NCBI GenBank assembly: GCA_913056345.1
Contig: CAJXMH010000007.1
Location: forward strand, 1 to 64,000
Length of the DNA: 64,000 nt
Direction: 5' to 3'
DNA from: an uncultured Flavobacteriales bacterium
GTDB lineage: Bacteria; Bacteroidota; Bacteroidia; Flavobacteriales_E; Vicingaceae
Shown here one piece after another: positions 1-7,310 of the stretch; positions within the stretch are counted from its first letter, which is position 1; every line of letters begins with the position of its first letter. A program made the position numbers and the translations under genes. Below the pieces are notes generated by a model that was given only the letters and a program-made list of their open reading frames with translations, was not told the DNA's origin and searched no databases.

Positions 1-42
1 AAGCTGATCATTCAATAGGAATCACCTTAGTTTTTAAAACCC

Positions 43-75
43 AAAAGGGCTCTCCAAACGGAGAGCCCTTTTTTT
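43..75. terminator. Intrinsic terminator, possibly bidirectional
   Basis: A perfect 9-bp GC-rich stem (47-55 paired with 60-68) encloses the loop AAAC. It is followed by seven T on the + strand and preceded by four A. The longer T run favours a rightward gene ending just left of the window. The hairpin also lies 22 bases past the stop of the leftward uvrA paralogue and could serve both. Confidence 0.85.
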
Positions 76-97
76 GTACGTGATTTTCTGTGTTAGC

Positions 98-2902
98 TTA
101 TTTCACAAAACGATTGGTGACAGATGCTTTACTTTTTCTAAAGGCGTCTTGTTTGCCTTGGAATAGCAGTTTACCGCCTTCATCGCCTCCCTTTGGTCCA
201 AGTTCAATCACCCAATCAGCATGATTGATTACTTCGGGATTGTGTTCGATTACAATTAAACTGTGCCCATTTTCGATTAGGGCATCAAAAGATTTTAAAA
301 GCTTGGCAATATCATGAAAGTGTAAGCCGGTTGTTGGTTCATCAAAAATAAAAACAGTGTGTTTGTTCATACCACCTTTTCCAAGGTATGAAGCTAGCTT
401 GATTCGCTGAGCTTCACCACCGCTCAAGGTAGAGGAAGCTTGTCCGAGTTTAACGTAACCTAGACCAACCTCTTGTAAAGGGCTTAAACGTTCTGCCACT
501 TTAGCGGCTTGTTTGTCCTCCTTGTATTCTAAGTAAAATTCAATTGCTTCGTCTACCGTAAGATCAAGAATATCAGCAATGTTTTTTCCATGGAATTTAA
601 TTTCTAAGATCTCTTCTTTAAAACGCTTGCCTTCACATTCTTCACAAACCAAATGAATGTCGGCCATAAACTGCATTTCTTCAATAATCTCACCTTCGCC
701 TTTACACTCTTCACATCTTCCGCCACTGACATTAAAGGAAAAATGAGCCGCTTTATATCCTCTTTTCTTAGCTAAACCCTGTGACGCAAATAAGTTTCTG
801 ATCTCATCATAGGCTTTAATATAGGTGACAGGATTAGAGCGAGATGATTTGCCGATCGGATTCTGATCAATGAACTCAACCGCTTGTATTTTTGCTAAGT
901 TCCCTTCGAGTGACTCGAATAATCCACTTTTTTCGCCATATTGGCCTAAGTGTTTTTGTATGGCGGGATATAGCACATGATTGATCAATGAGGATTTTCC
1001 TGAACCACTTAAACCACATACTACCGCCATGGCATGAAGAGGGAATGTTACATCAATACCCTTTAAATTATTCTCTCTTGCACCCTTTACAATAAGCTGG
1101 TTGTTCCACTTTCTTTCGGTTTTTGCAGGATTCACTTTTTGTATGCCTTTCAGGTACTTGGCTGTGAGGGTTTTGGTTTTAAGAATGCCCTCCATCTCTC
1201 CACTGTATACCACCTCTCCGCCTTGATATCCAGCCTCAGGACCCATGTCGATGATATGGTCTGCAGCCCTCATGATTTCCTCATCATGTTCAACCACAAT
1301 AACGGTATTACCTGCTTTTTGTAAGCCTCTTAAAACTTTAATCAAACGTTTGGTGTCTTGTGGATGTAAACCAATACTAGGTTCATCTAAGATGTACATT
1401 GAACCAACAAGGCTGCTACCAAGAGATGTGGCTAGGTTAATCCGCTGAGATTCACCACCCGATAAGGTATTAGCAGAGCGGTTAAGTGTTAGGTAACTTA
1501 CGCCTACATTGAGTAAATAATCTATTCTACTTTCTATTTCGATCAATAGCCTTTTGGCAATTTGCTTTTCATTTTCGCTTAAGCTCAAACCCTTTACAAA
1601 GGCTTTTAACTCGCTAATCGAAAGGTTTACCAAGTCGGTGACCGATTTCCCATTTACTTTAACGAAGGTGGCCTCTTTGCGTAATCTTTTACCATGGCAC
1701 ATGGGGCAACGAGTGCGCCCTCTGTAGCGGGCAAGCATAACTCGGTAATGGATCTTGTACGTTTTACGGCTTAGGTAGTCAAAAAACTCGTTTAGACCAG
1801 CGAAGTACCGATTGCCTTCCCACAGTAGATCGTATTGATGCTCGCTTAGATCGTAAATTGGCTTGTGGATCGGGAAATCAAATTTTTCTGCATGCTGGAT
1901 CAGCTCATTTTTCCAAACTTGCATTTTCTCGCCTTTCCAACAAGCAATTGCATCTTGATAAACAGATAATGACTTGTTTGGAATGACTAAGTCTTCATCA
2001 ATACCGATTACCTTTCCAAAACCTTCGCATTTAGGACACGCCCCTATTGGATTATTAAAGCTAAACAAGTGAACTGTGGGTTCAATGTACTTGACATTCT
2101 CTTCTTCAAATGCATTGGAAAAAATTCGACTTTCAATTTTGCCTTGTTTGTCTTGCAGCTGAAGTTCACATTTATTCTTTCCCTCGTAGAAAGCGGTCTC
2201 AACCGAGTCTGCAATTCTTGCCTCTTCTTCTGCAAGTTGTTTTCCGCTGATAAAACGGTCCACCATCAACATTAGCTCACCTTTTGTTTCACTTTCTTGA
2301 AGATCCTCTAGGTAGATACTTTCACCATCTTGGTAAGCTCGGCTAAATCCCTGTTGGATTAGCAGCTGGATCTGCTCAGCAAAGTCTTTTTTAGGTTTCA
2401 GCTTCACCTTCGCGGTTAGGAAGACCTTGTAGCCTTCTTCTATTTGCAAGATGTAATCTACAACATCTTGTACGCTATCGCTTTTTACTTCCTTTCCAGT
2501 ATCCGGCGAAATGGTTTTGCCAATGCGCGCATAAAGTAATTTGAGGTAGTCATAGATCTCTGTAATAGTACCTACAGTAGAACGTGAATTGGTTGAGTTT
2601 ACTTTTTGTTCTATGGCAATGGCAGGGGAAATGCCTTTAATGTAATCTACTTCAGGTTTTTCAACCTTGCCTAAAAACTGTCGTGCATAAGAGGATAGGC
2701 TTTCCACATACCTTCTTTGTCCCTCTGCATATAGCGTATTAAAAGCTAGGGAAGATTTCCCTGAACCCGACAAACCAGTGATCACAACAAGTTTGTTTCG
2801 GGGTATAACAAGATCAACATTCTTTAAGTTATGAACCCTTGCTCCTTTAATTATAATATGCTCTTTGGGATTAGCTTTTTTGAGGGTTTGATCTTGGTTC
2901 AT
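98..2902 (-). CDS. uvrA: UvrA-family excinuclease ABC subunit A (first of two UvrA in the window)
   Basis: DNA damage recognition ATPase of nucleotide excision repair. The 934-residue protein has two ABC ATPase halves. The first P-loop, GLSGSGKSS, is at about residues 43-51, and a second GLSGSGKSS lies in the C-terminal half. Signatures TLSGGESQR and TLSGGEAQR are present, as are paired CxxC zinc-finger motifs (CPKC/CPMC and CEEC/CEEC). Length matches the UvrA family (about 940). The open frame extends 29 residues upstream, but that stretch is Cys- and Tyr-rich and unlike UvrA, so the ATG at 2902 (MNQDQT) is chosen. A second UvrA C-terminus at the right edge is closer to the classical sequence, so this copy may be the divergent paralogue. 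It is divergent from an ECF sigma factor gene. Confidence 0.93.
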   Translation of the reverse strand: MNQDQTLKKANPKEHIIIKGARVHNLKNVDLVIPRNKLVVITGLSGSGKSSLAFNTLYAEGQRRYVESLSSYARQFLGKVEKPEVDYIKGISPAIAIEQKVNSTNSRSTVGTITEIYDYLKLLYARIGKTISPDTGKEVKSDSVQDVVDYILQIEEGYKVFLTAKVKLKPKKDFAEQIQLLIQQGFSRAYQDGESIYLEDLQESETKGELMLMVDRFISGKQLAEEEARIADSVETAFYEGKNKCELQLQDKQGKIESRIFSNAFEEENVKYIEPTVHLFSFNNPIGACPKCEGFGKVIGIDEDLVIPNKSLSVYQDAIACWKGEKMQVWKNELIQHAEKFDFPIHKPIYDLSEHQYDLLWEGNRYFAGLNEFFDYLSRKTYKIHYRVMLARYRGRTRCPMCHGKRLRKEATFVKVNGKSVTDLVNLSISELKAFVKGLSLSENEKQIAKRLLIEIESRIDYLLNVGVSYLTLNRSANTLSGGESQRINLATSLGSSLVGSMYILDEPSIGLHPQDTKRLIKVLRGLQKAGNTVIVVEHDEEIMRAADHIIDMGPEAGYQGGEVVYSGEMEGILKTKTLTAKYLKGIQKVNPAKTERKWNNQLIVKGARENNLKGIDVTFPLHAMAVVCGLSGSGKSSLINHVLYPAIQKHLGQYGEKSGLFESLEGNLAKIQAVEFIDQNPIGKSSRSNPVTYIKAYDEIRNLFASQGLAKKRGYKAAHFSFNVSGGRCEECKGEGEIIEEMQFMADIHLVCEECEGKRFKEEILEIKFHGKNIADILDLTVDEAIEFYLEYKEDKQAAKVAERLSPLQEVGLGYVKLGQASSTLSGGEAQRIKLASYLGKGGMNKHTVFIFDEPTTGLHFHDIAKLLKSFDALIENGHSLIVIEHNPEVINHADWVIELGPKGGDEGGKLLFQGKQDAFRKSKASVTNRFVK

Positions 2903-2956
2903 ACGTATTTGAAGAAAATTAAAGCAAAGGTAATTAGCCTTTTTTTGGTATTTTGG

Positions 2957-2968
2957 CAAAATATTTTG
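2957..2968. promoter_or_regulatory. 12-bp perfect palindrome between divergent uvrA and sigma-factor genes
   Basis: CAAAATATTTTG reads the same on both strands. It lies 55 bases upstream of the uvrA start in the 197-base gap to the sigma-factor gene. The position suits an operator or promoter element, but AT-rich palindromes arise easily by chance and no repressor is known here. Confidence 0.25.
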
Positions 2969-3099
2969 ACAATAACACAATAAAAGCAACTAAAAGCTGT
3001 TTTTATACGTATTACTTACAACTTATAAACTTTTAGCCTATAGCCTAAACATTTACTTTTTTAATCTAGCTTATAACAAAGCTCAAATTGTATATGTTT

Positions 3100-3684
3100 A
3101 TGGAATCTAATGCGAAAAGTGATCAAGTGCTCATTCGCGAGTACTTAGAGGGAAGAGAAGTTTCATTTGAAATCTTACTGAATCGTTACAAAGACCGTGT
3201 CTTTGGCTATATCTTATTTACAGTAAAGGATAAAGCCTTAGCAAACGATATCTTTCAAGAAACTTTTATGAAGGTAATTCGCACCTTGAAGAAAGGGAGT
3301 TACAATGAAGAAGGAAAGTTTCTTCCATGGGTAAACCGCATAGCCCATAACCTGATGATCGACCATTTTAGAAGGAAGAAAAAATACCCTACTACGAATG
3401 GAGGGGAAGATTTTGACATTTTCGATATTATTCCTGATCGAGATGAATCTGCAGAGGATAAGGCCATAAAAGCTCAAGCGCATGCAGGTGTCAAAAAATT
3501 AATTCACCGGTTACCGCAAGATCAAAAAGAAGTGCTGATGATGCGCATGTATTTTGATATGAGTTTTAAAGAGATCGCTGATCGAACTAATGTTAGCATT
3601 AATACAGCTCTCGGTAGAATGCGTTATGCATTAATAAACCTTCGGAAATTAGCAAAACAAGAGAAGTTGTCATTAGCAAATTAA
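3100..3684 (+). CDS. ECF-type RNA polymerase sigma factor (sigma-70 family, region 2 and region 4)
   Basis: Predicted alternative sigma factor that directs RNA polymerase to a regulon. Region 2 lies at about residues 20-90, with the typical ANDIFQETFMKV and NLMIDHFRR segments. A charged linker follows, then region 4 at about 130-180 (LPQDQKEVLMMRMYFDMSF, then a helix-turn-helix ending in ALGRMRYAL). The frame can open at a TTG at 3088, but ATG codons at 3094 and 3100 are better, and 3100 (MESNAK) gives a usual ECF length of 194 residues. The following gene encodes a 67-residue protein 61 bases downstream. No classical zinc anti-sigma gene is adjacent. The regulon cannot be deduced, though the neighbours are DNA-repair and peroxide-defence genes. 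Confidence 0.9.
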   Translation: MESNAKSDQVLIREYLEGREVSFEILLNRYKDRVFGYILFTVKDKALANDIFQETFMKVIRTLKKGSYNEEGKFLPWVNRIAHNLMIDHFRRKKKYPTTNGGEDFDIFDIIPDRDESAEDKAIKAQAHAGVKKLIHRLPQDQKEVLMMRMYFDMSFKEIADRTNVSINTALGRMRYALINLRKLAKQEKLSLAN

Positions 3685-3745
3685 TTTGCTTGATCTAACA
3701 ATATTTTAAAGCGGTTAGCGTTTTTAAGGAAACAAAAAATCGCGT

Positions 3746-3949
3746 ATGAAGAAATTTGACCACTTTGATTTCGAAGAATTAACCCACGAGGAAGACAACC
3801 TTAAAAATCAGCTATCAGCTAATCAGTTTAAAGAAGAGCAAATCAGTACTCCTGAGCAGTCAACTGTAGAATCAATCTTATCCTATTCAAAAGCACTTAG
3901 TGTAAGAAAGACAGAAAGCTTAGGTTACATTGAGCAGTTAATCAATTAA
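3746..3949 (+). CDS. Small acidic/polar protein downstream of the ECF sigma factor, unknown function
   Basis: A 67-residue soluble protein with no signal peptide or membrane segment. The N-terminal half is rich in Asp, Glu, Gln and Asn. The C-terminal third is an amphipathic stretch, SILSYSKALSVRKTES, followed by GYIEQLIN. It follows the sigma gene in the same direction with a 61-base gap and no hairpin, so co-transcription is likely. The ATG at 3746 is the only good start. Its 3' end overlaps that of the convergent nth gene by 8 bases. It could be a sigma-binding or anti-sigma peptide, but this is inference from position only. I do not recognise a named family. Confidence 0.7.
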   Translation: MKKFDHFDFEELTHEEDNLKNQLSANQFKEEQISTPEQSTVESILSYSKALSVRKTESLGYIEQLIN

Positions 3950-4577
3950 ATAAGCTCTTTCTTCCTGCTTTAGAACAAATCGGACAGGCAACAGGATCGT
4001 GAGGGCGTGCCTTACAGTACTCTCTACCAAAGAAGATGATTTGTAAATGCAGTTTGTTCCACAACTCTTTTGGAAATAGACGCTTACAATCCTTCTCTGT
4101 TTGTTCCACATTTTTTCCATTGGTTAAGGCCCAACGGTAGGCCAAACGGTGAATGTGGGTGTCAACCGGAAAGGACGGAATACCAAACGCTTGAGCCATA
4201 ACCACCGAGGCAGTTTTATGTCCCACACCTGGCAGCTTTTCTAAGGCCTGAAAGGATGGAGGTACTTCTCCGTTATATTGTTCGCTTAATATAGTAGAGA
4301 GCTCATGAATTGCTTTGGATTTTCTGGGCGATAATCCACAGGGTCTTATAATCGCTTTGATCTCATCAACTTGAAGCAGTTTCATCTCCTCAGCATTGTC
4401 TGCAAGGGCAAACAAATGCGGTGTCACCTTGTTAACTCGTTCATCAGTGCATTGCGCTGATAATAAGACAGCAATCAGGAGGGTAAAGGAATCTTTATGG
4501 TCAAGTGGTATAGGTGTTTCGGGATATAATTCCTCTAGTTTTTGGATGATAAATTCGACTTTTTCTGCCTTTCTCAT
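3942..4577 (-). CDS. nth: Endonuclease III (DNA glycosylase/AP lyase) with an atypical iron-sulfur loop
   Basis: Base-excision repair enzyme that removes oxidised pyrimidines and nicks AP sites. The 211-residue protein has the helix-hairpin-helix LEKLPGVGHKTAS with the catalytic Lys, and VDTHIHR with the catalytic Asp. Classical Nth ends in a C-X6-C-X2-C-X5-C [4Fe-4S] loop. Here the C-terminus shows C-X9-C-X2-C (CKARPHDPVACPIC) and then only ten residues with no fourth Cys. The cluster is therefore altered, incomplete or absent. The family assignment is firm and the cluster status is uncertain. It converges on the small sigma-linked gene, sharing 8 bases at the 3' end. Confidence 0.93.
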   Translation of the reverse strand: MRKAEKVEFIIQKLEELYPETPIPLDHKDSFTLLIAVLLSAQCTDERVNKVTPHLFALADNAEEMKLLQVDEIKAIIRPCGLSPRKSKAIHELSTILSEQYNGEVPPSFQALEKLPGVGHKTASVVMAQAFGIPSFPVDTHIHRLAYRWALTNGKNVEQTEKDCKRLFPKELWNKLHLQIIFFGREYCKARPHDPVACPICSKAGRKSLFN

Positions 4578-4688
4578 AGAATCAACAAAGATATTCTTAT
4601 TTAGAATTTAAGCTCTCCTAACTTGCTATAATCAAATTATTAATTATTTTGTTTGACATTAAATTGACAAAAAAACCGTCAGAAACTT

Positions 4689-5138
4689 ATGGGAAAACTA
4701 AAAATAGGAGACCAAGCTCCTGCAATCAAAAGCGTAGACCAAAATGGAAATGAATTTAAGCTCTCTGATCTTAAGGGTAGCAAAGTAGTTCTTTACTTTT
4801 ATCCAAAGGATAATACCCCTGGTTGTACTAAAGAAGCTTGTAATTTAAGAGACCATTATCAAGAGCTCAAAGATGCGGGTTTTGAGGTAGTGGGTGTAAG
4901 CGCTGATAGTCAGAAGAAGCACCAAAATTTCATTGAAAAGTACGATTTACCCTTCACCTTATTGGCCGATGAGTCTAAAGAGGTGATTCAAGCATACAAT
5001 GCATGGGGGTTGAAGAAATTTATGGGTAAAGAATATGAAGGGATTATTCGTAAGACTTTTGTAATTGATGAGGAAGGTAAAATCGAAAACATCATTGAAA
5101 AAGTAAAAACCAAGGACCACGCGTCACAAATACTATAA
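4689..5138 (+). CDS. bcp: Bcp/PrxQ-type thiol peroxidase (peroxiredoxin)
   Basis: Thioredoxin-dependent reduction of hydrogen peroxide and organic peroxides in the cytoplasm. The 149-residue protein has the PrxQ motif PGCTKEAC with peroxidatic Cys46 and resolving Cys51 five residues later, preceded by VVLYFYPKDNT. Length is typical. recA starts 26 bases downstream without a hairpin, so the two are likely co-transcribed, which would link peroxide defence with recombinational repair. I found no complete TAnnTTTG promoter in the AT-rich region upstream. Confidence 0.95.
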   Translation: MGKLKIGDQAPAIKSVDQNGNEFKLSDLKGSKVVLYFYPKDNTPGCTKEACNLRDHYQELKDAGFEVVGVSADSQKKHQNFIEKYDLPFTLLADESKEVIQAYNAWGLKKFMGKEYEGIIRKTFVIDEEGKIENIIEKVKTKDHASQIL

Positions 5139-5164
5139 ACTAAACGAGTACTAAAAAGGATAAA

Positions 5165-6172
5165 ATGGCTAAAGAAAAAACAGAAGTTGACAAGCAAAAA
5201 GAAAAAGCACTTCAACTTACTTTAGATAAGTTAGAAAAAACATACGGTAAAGGGTCCATCATGCGATTGGGAGATCAAGCCGTTGAAAATGTAGACGCAA
5301 TACCAACCGGTTCAGTAGCCCTTGATGTGGCTTTAGGAGTTGGCGGTTTGCCAAGGGGAAGGGTAATTGAAGTTTATGGACCAGAATCCTCAGGAAAAAC
5401 CACTTTAGCAATTCATGCTATAGCAGAAGTTCAGAAGCAAGGCGGAATCGCAGCATTTATTGATGCAGAACATGCTTTTGATCAGTTTTATGCTGCTAAC
5501 CTTGGAGTAGATACTGAGAACCTATTGATCTCTCAGCCAGACAATGGCGAGCAAGCATTAGAAATAACAGATAATTTGATTCGCTCAGGTGCGATTGATC
5601 TCATTATCATTGACTCTGTTGCTGCCTTAACTCCAAAAGCTGAGATAGAAGGGGAGATGGGAGATTCACGCATGGGACTTCAGGCAAGGCTAATGTCGCA
5701 GGCTTTGAGAAAGCTCACTGGAACCATTAATCGAACTGGTTGTACCTGTATTTTCATTAATCAGCTTAGGGAAAAAATTGGGGTGATGTTCGGTAATCCT
5801 GAAACAACCACAGGAGGTAATGCACTTAAGTTCTATTCATCGGTTAGAATTGATATCAGAAGAAGTTCTCAGATCAAGCAAGGAGACGAGGTGATTGGAA
5901 ACCGTGTTAAGATCAAGGTTGTTAAGAATAAAGTTGCCCCTCCTTTCCGCAAGGCAGAATTTGACATCATGTATGGAACTGGAATATCTCGTTCAGGAGA
6001 AATTATTGATATGGCGGTTGAAATGGGAATTGTTAAAAAGAGCGGAAGTTGGTTTAGTTATGGTGAAACCAAGCTGGGTCAGGGTAGAGATGCAGTTAAA
6101 CAACTGATCGAAGATAATCCTGAACTAATGGAAGAATTAGAACTGAAGATAAAAGAAGAGATGGCAGCCTAA
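5165..6172 (+). CDS. recA: Recombinase RecA
   Basis: ATP-dependent strand-exchange protein for homologous recombination and repair. The 335-residue protein has the P-loop GPESSGKT at about residues 72-79, the core motif [20 protein letters not shown], and the DNA-binding loop [27 protein letters not shown]. It has a short acidic C-terminal tail (LKIKEEM). Length is slightly below E. coli RecA (353). It lies 26 bases after bcp and ends in a strong terminator at 6195-6223. No palindromic LexA-like box is evident in the short bcp-recA gap. Confidence 0.99.
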   Translation: MAKEKTEVDKQKEKALQLTLDKLEKTYGKGSIMRLGDQAVENVDAIPTGSVALDVALGVGGLPRGRVIEVYGPESSGKTTLAIHAIAEVQKQGGIAAFIDAEHAFDQFYAANLGVDTENLLISQPDNGEQALEITDNLIRSGAIDLIIIDSVAALTPKAEIEGEMGDSRMGLQARLMSQALRKLTGTINRTGCTCIFINQLREKIGVMFGNPETTTGGNALKFYSSVRIDIRRSSQIKQGDEVIGNRVKIKVVKNKVAPPFRKAEFDIMYGTGISRSGEIIDMAVEMGIVKKSGSWFSYGETKLGQGRDAVKQLIEDNPELMEELELKIKEEMAA

Positions 6173-6194
6173 CATTTTATTAATGAATAATTTT

Positions 6195-6223
6195 ATCCTG
6201 CATGTAATCATGCAGGATTTTTT
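6195..6223 (+). terminator. Intrinsic terminator of recA
   Basis: A perfect 10-bp stem, ATCCTGCATG (6195-6204) and CATGCAGGAT (6209-6218), encloses TAAT and is followed by five T. It begins 22 bases after the recA stop. Its overlap with the extreme 5' part of the next open frame argues that the TPR gene starts downstream, at 6234. Confidence 0.85.
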
Positions 6224-6233
6224 ATTTAAGAAG

Positions 6234-7310
6234 ATGAGAAATACATTATTTGGATTACTAATTCCCCTTTTGTTTTTGGCTTGTGCTGATGCTGAAAAGG
6301 GTAAAAAAGAGGAATCTACTACTGCAGTTGATCAGCAAAGTGAAACCAAGATCACGCCCATGGTGGAGGGTAAACCTGAACGACTAGTTGTGGTAAAAGA
6401 TTCACTCTTAAAGGAAATAAACCAAGCAATAAGAAAGTCGCTTAACCAGCCCGAACTTTATATAAGAAGGGCCTCAGTATATGAAAGATTTGGTGATGCA
6501 AGTTCCGCTGAAGAGGATTTGAATCGAGCTTATACCATAGATTCGACAAACTTATCAGTCTTAATTGCCCACAGTGATTATTATTTAAGAAGGGGAGAGC
6601 TAAGCCCAAGCTTGGCTTATTTGAAACAAGCAAGATACTATCATCCTGAGGCGGCAAGTGTATATCTAAAAATGGGAGAACTCTACTTGATTGGTAAGGA
6701 TAATCGGAAATCGCTTCAGAACGCTGATCTTGCCATTAAGTACGACATGTACAATGCACAAGCCTACTTTTTGAAAGGGTTTAATTTTCTTGAAATGGGT
6801 GATACAACCAGAGCAGTCAGCTCTTTTCAAACCACGGTGGAGCAAGATCCGGAGCACTTTGAAGCTTATATGCAGCTCGGCTTACTAAACAGCATCAAGG
6901 GAGATTCCATAGCCATAGACTATTTTGAGAATGCTCTAGAAGTTGAGCCCAAGAACAAAGAAGCCATGTATGGGATTGCCATGTTTCAGCAGGAAAATGA
7001 AATGTACAATGAAGCCCTAAAAACCTATCATGAAATCTTGGAGTATCATCCTAATTTCCGAGAAGCGCACTACAATTTGGGCTACGTCCACATGTATTAC
7101 TTGCAACTTTACAGGCAAGCAAGTTTGCATTTTTCTGACGCCATTGAGGTAGATCCCAATTATTACCAAGCTTATTACAATAGGGGCTATTGCTTTGAGC
7201 TGCTCGGCGATGTAAACAATGCCATTAAAGACTACCAACAATCACTTGCCATAGAGCCCAGCTACGATTTGGCTGCAAAAGGAATTAGCAGGGTGAAAGA
7301 CGGCGTATGA
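6234..7310 (+). CDS. TPR-repeat lipoprotein
   Basis: A 358-residue predicted lipoprotein. A short hydrophobic signal peptide ends in a lipobox (LLFLAC), followed by a polar linker and about seven to eight tetratricopeptide repeats over residues 60-355, for example the repeats containing NKEAMYGIAMF, FREAHYNLGYV and YYQAYYNRGYC. TPR arrays mediate protein-protein contacts, so it is probably an envelope scaffold. The open frame extends 17 residues further upstream, but those codons fall in the recA terminator. The ATG at 6234 gives a clean signal peptide. It overlaps the ABC-F gene by four bases (ATGA), indicating translational coupling. No specific role is recognised. Confidence 0.88.
   Translation: MRNTLFGLLIPLLFLACADAEKGKKEESTTAVDQQSETKITPMVEGKPERLVVVKDSLLKEINQAIRKSLNQPELYIRRASVYERFGDASSAEEDLNRAYTIDSTNLSVLIAHSDYYLRRGELSPSLAYLKQARYYHPEAASVYLKMGELYLIGKDNRKSLQNADLAIKYDMYNAQAYFLKGFNFLEMGDTTRAVSSFQTTVEQDPEHFEAYMQLGLLNSIKGDSIAIDYFENALEVEPKNKEAMYGIAMFQQENEMYNEALKTYHEILEYHPNFREAHYNLGYVHMYYLQLYRQASLHFSDAIEVDPNYYQAYYNRGYCFELLGDVNNAIKDYQQSLAIEPSYDLAAKGISRVKDGV

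Noticed and set aside
1-42. Possible 3' end of a gene left of the window (TAG at 16-18)
   Set aside because: Too short to identify; only the terminator at 43-75 suggests a rightward gene ends here.
3100-3684. Assignment of the ECF factor as SigP, the PorX partner
   Set aside because: PorX is 44 kb away and ECF factors cannot be told apart by eye; no supporting evidence beyond co-presence.
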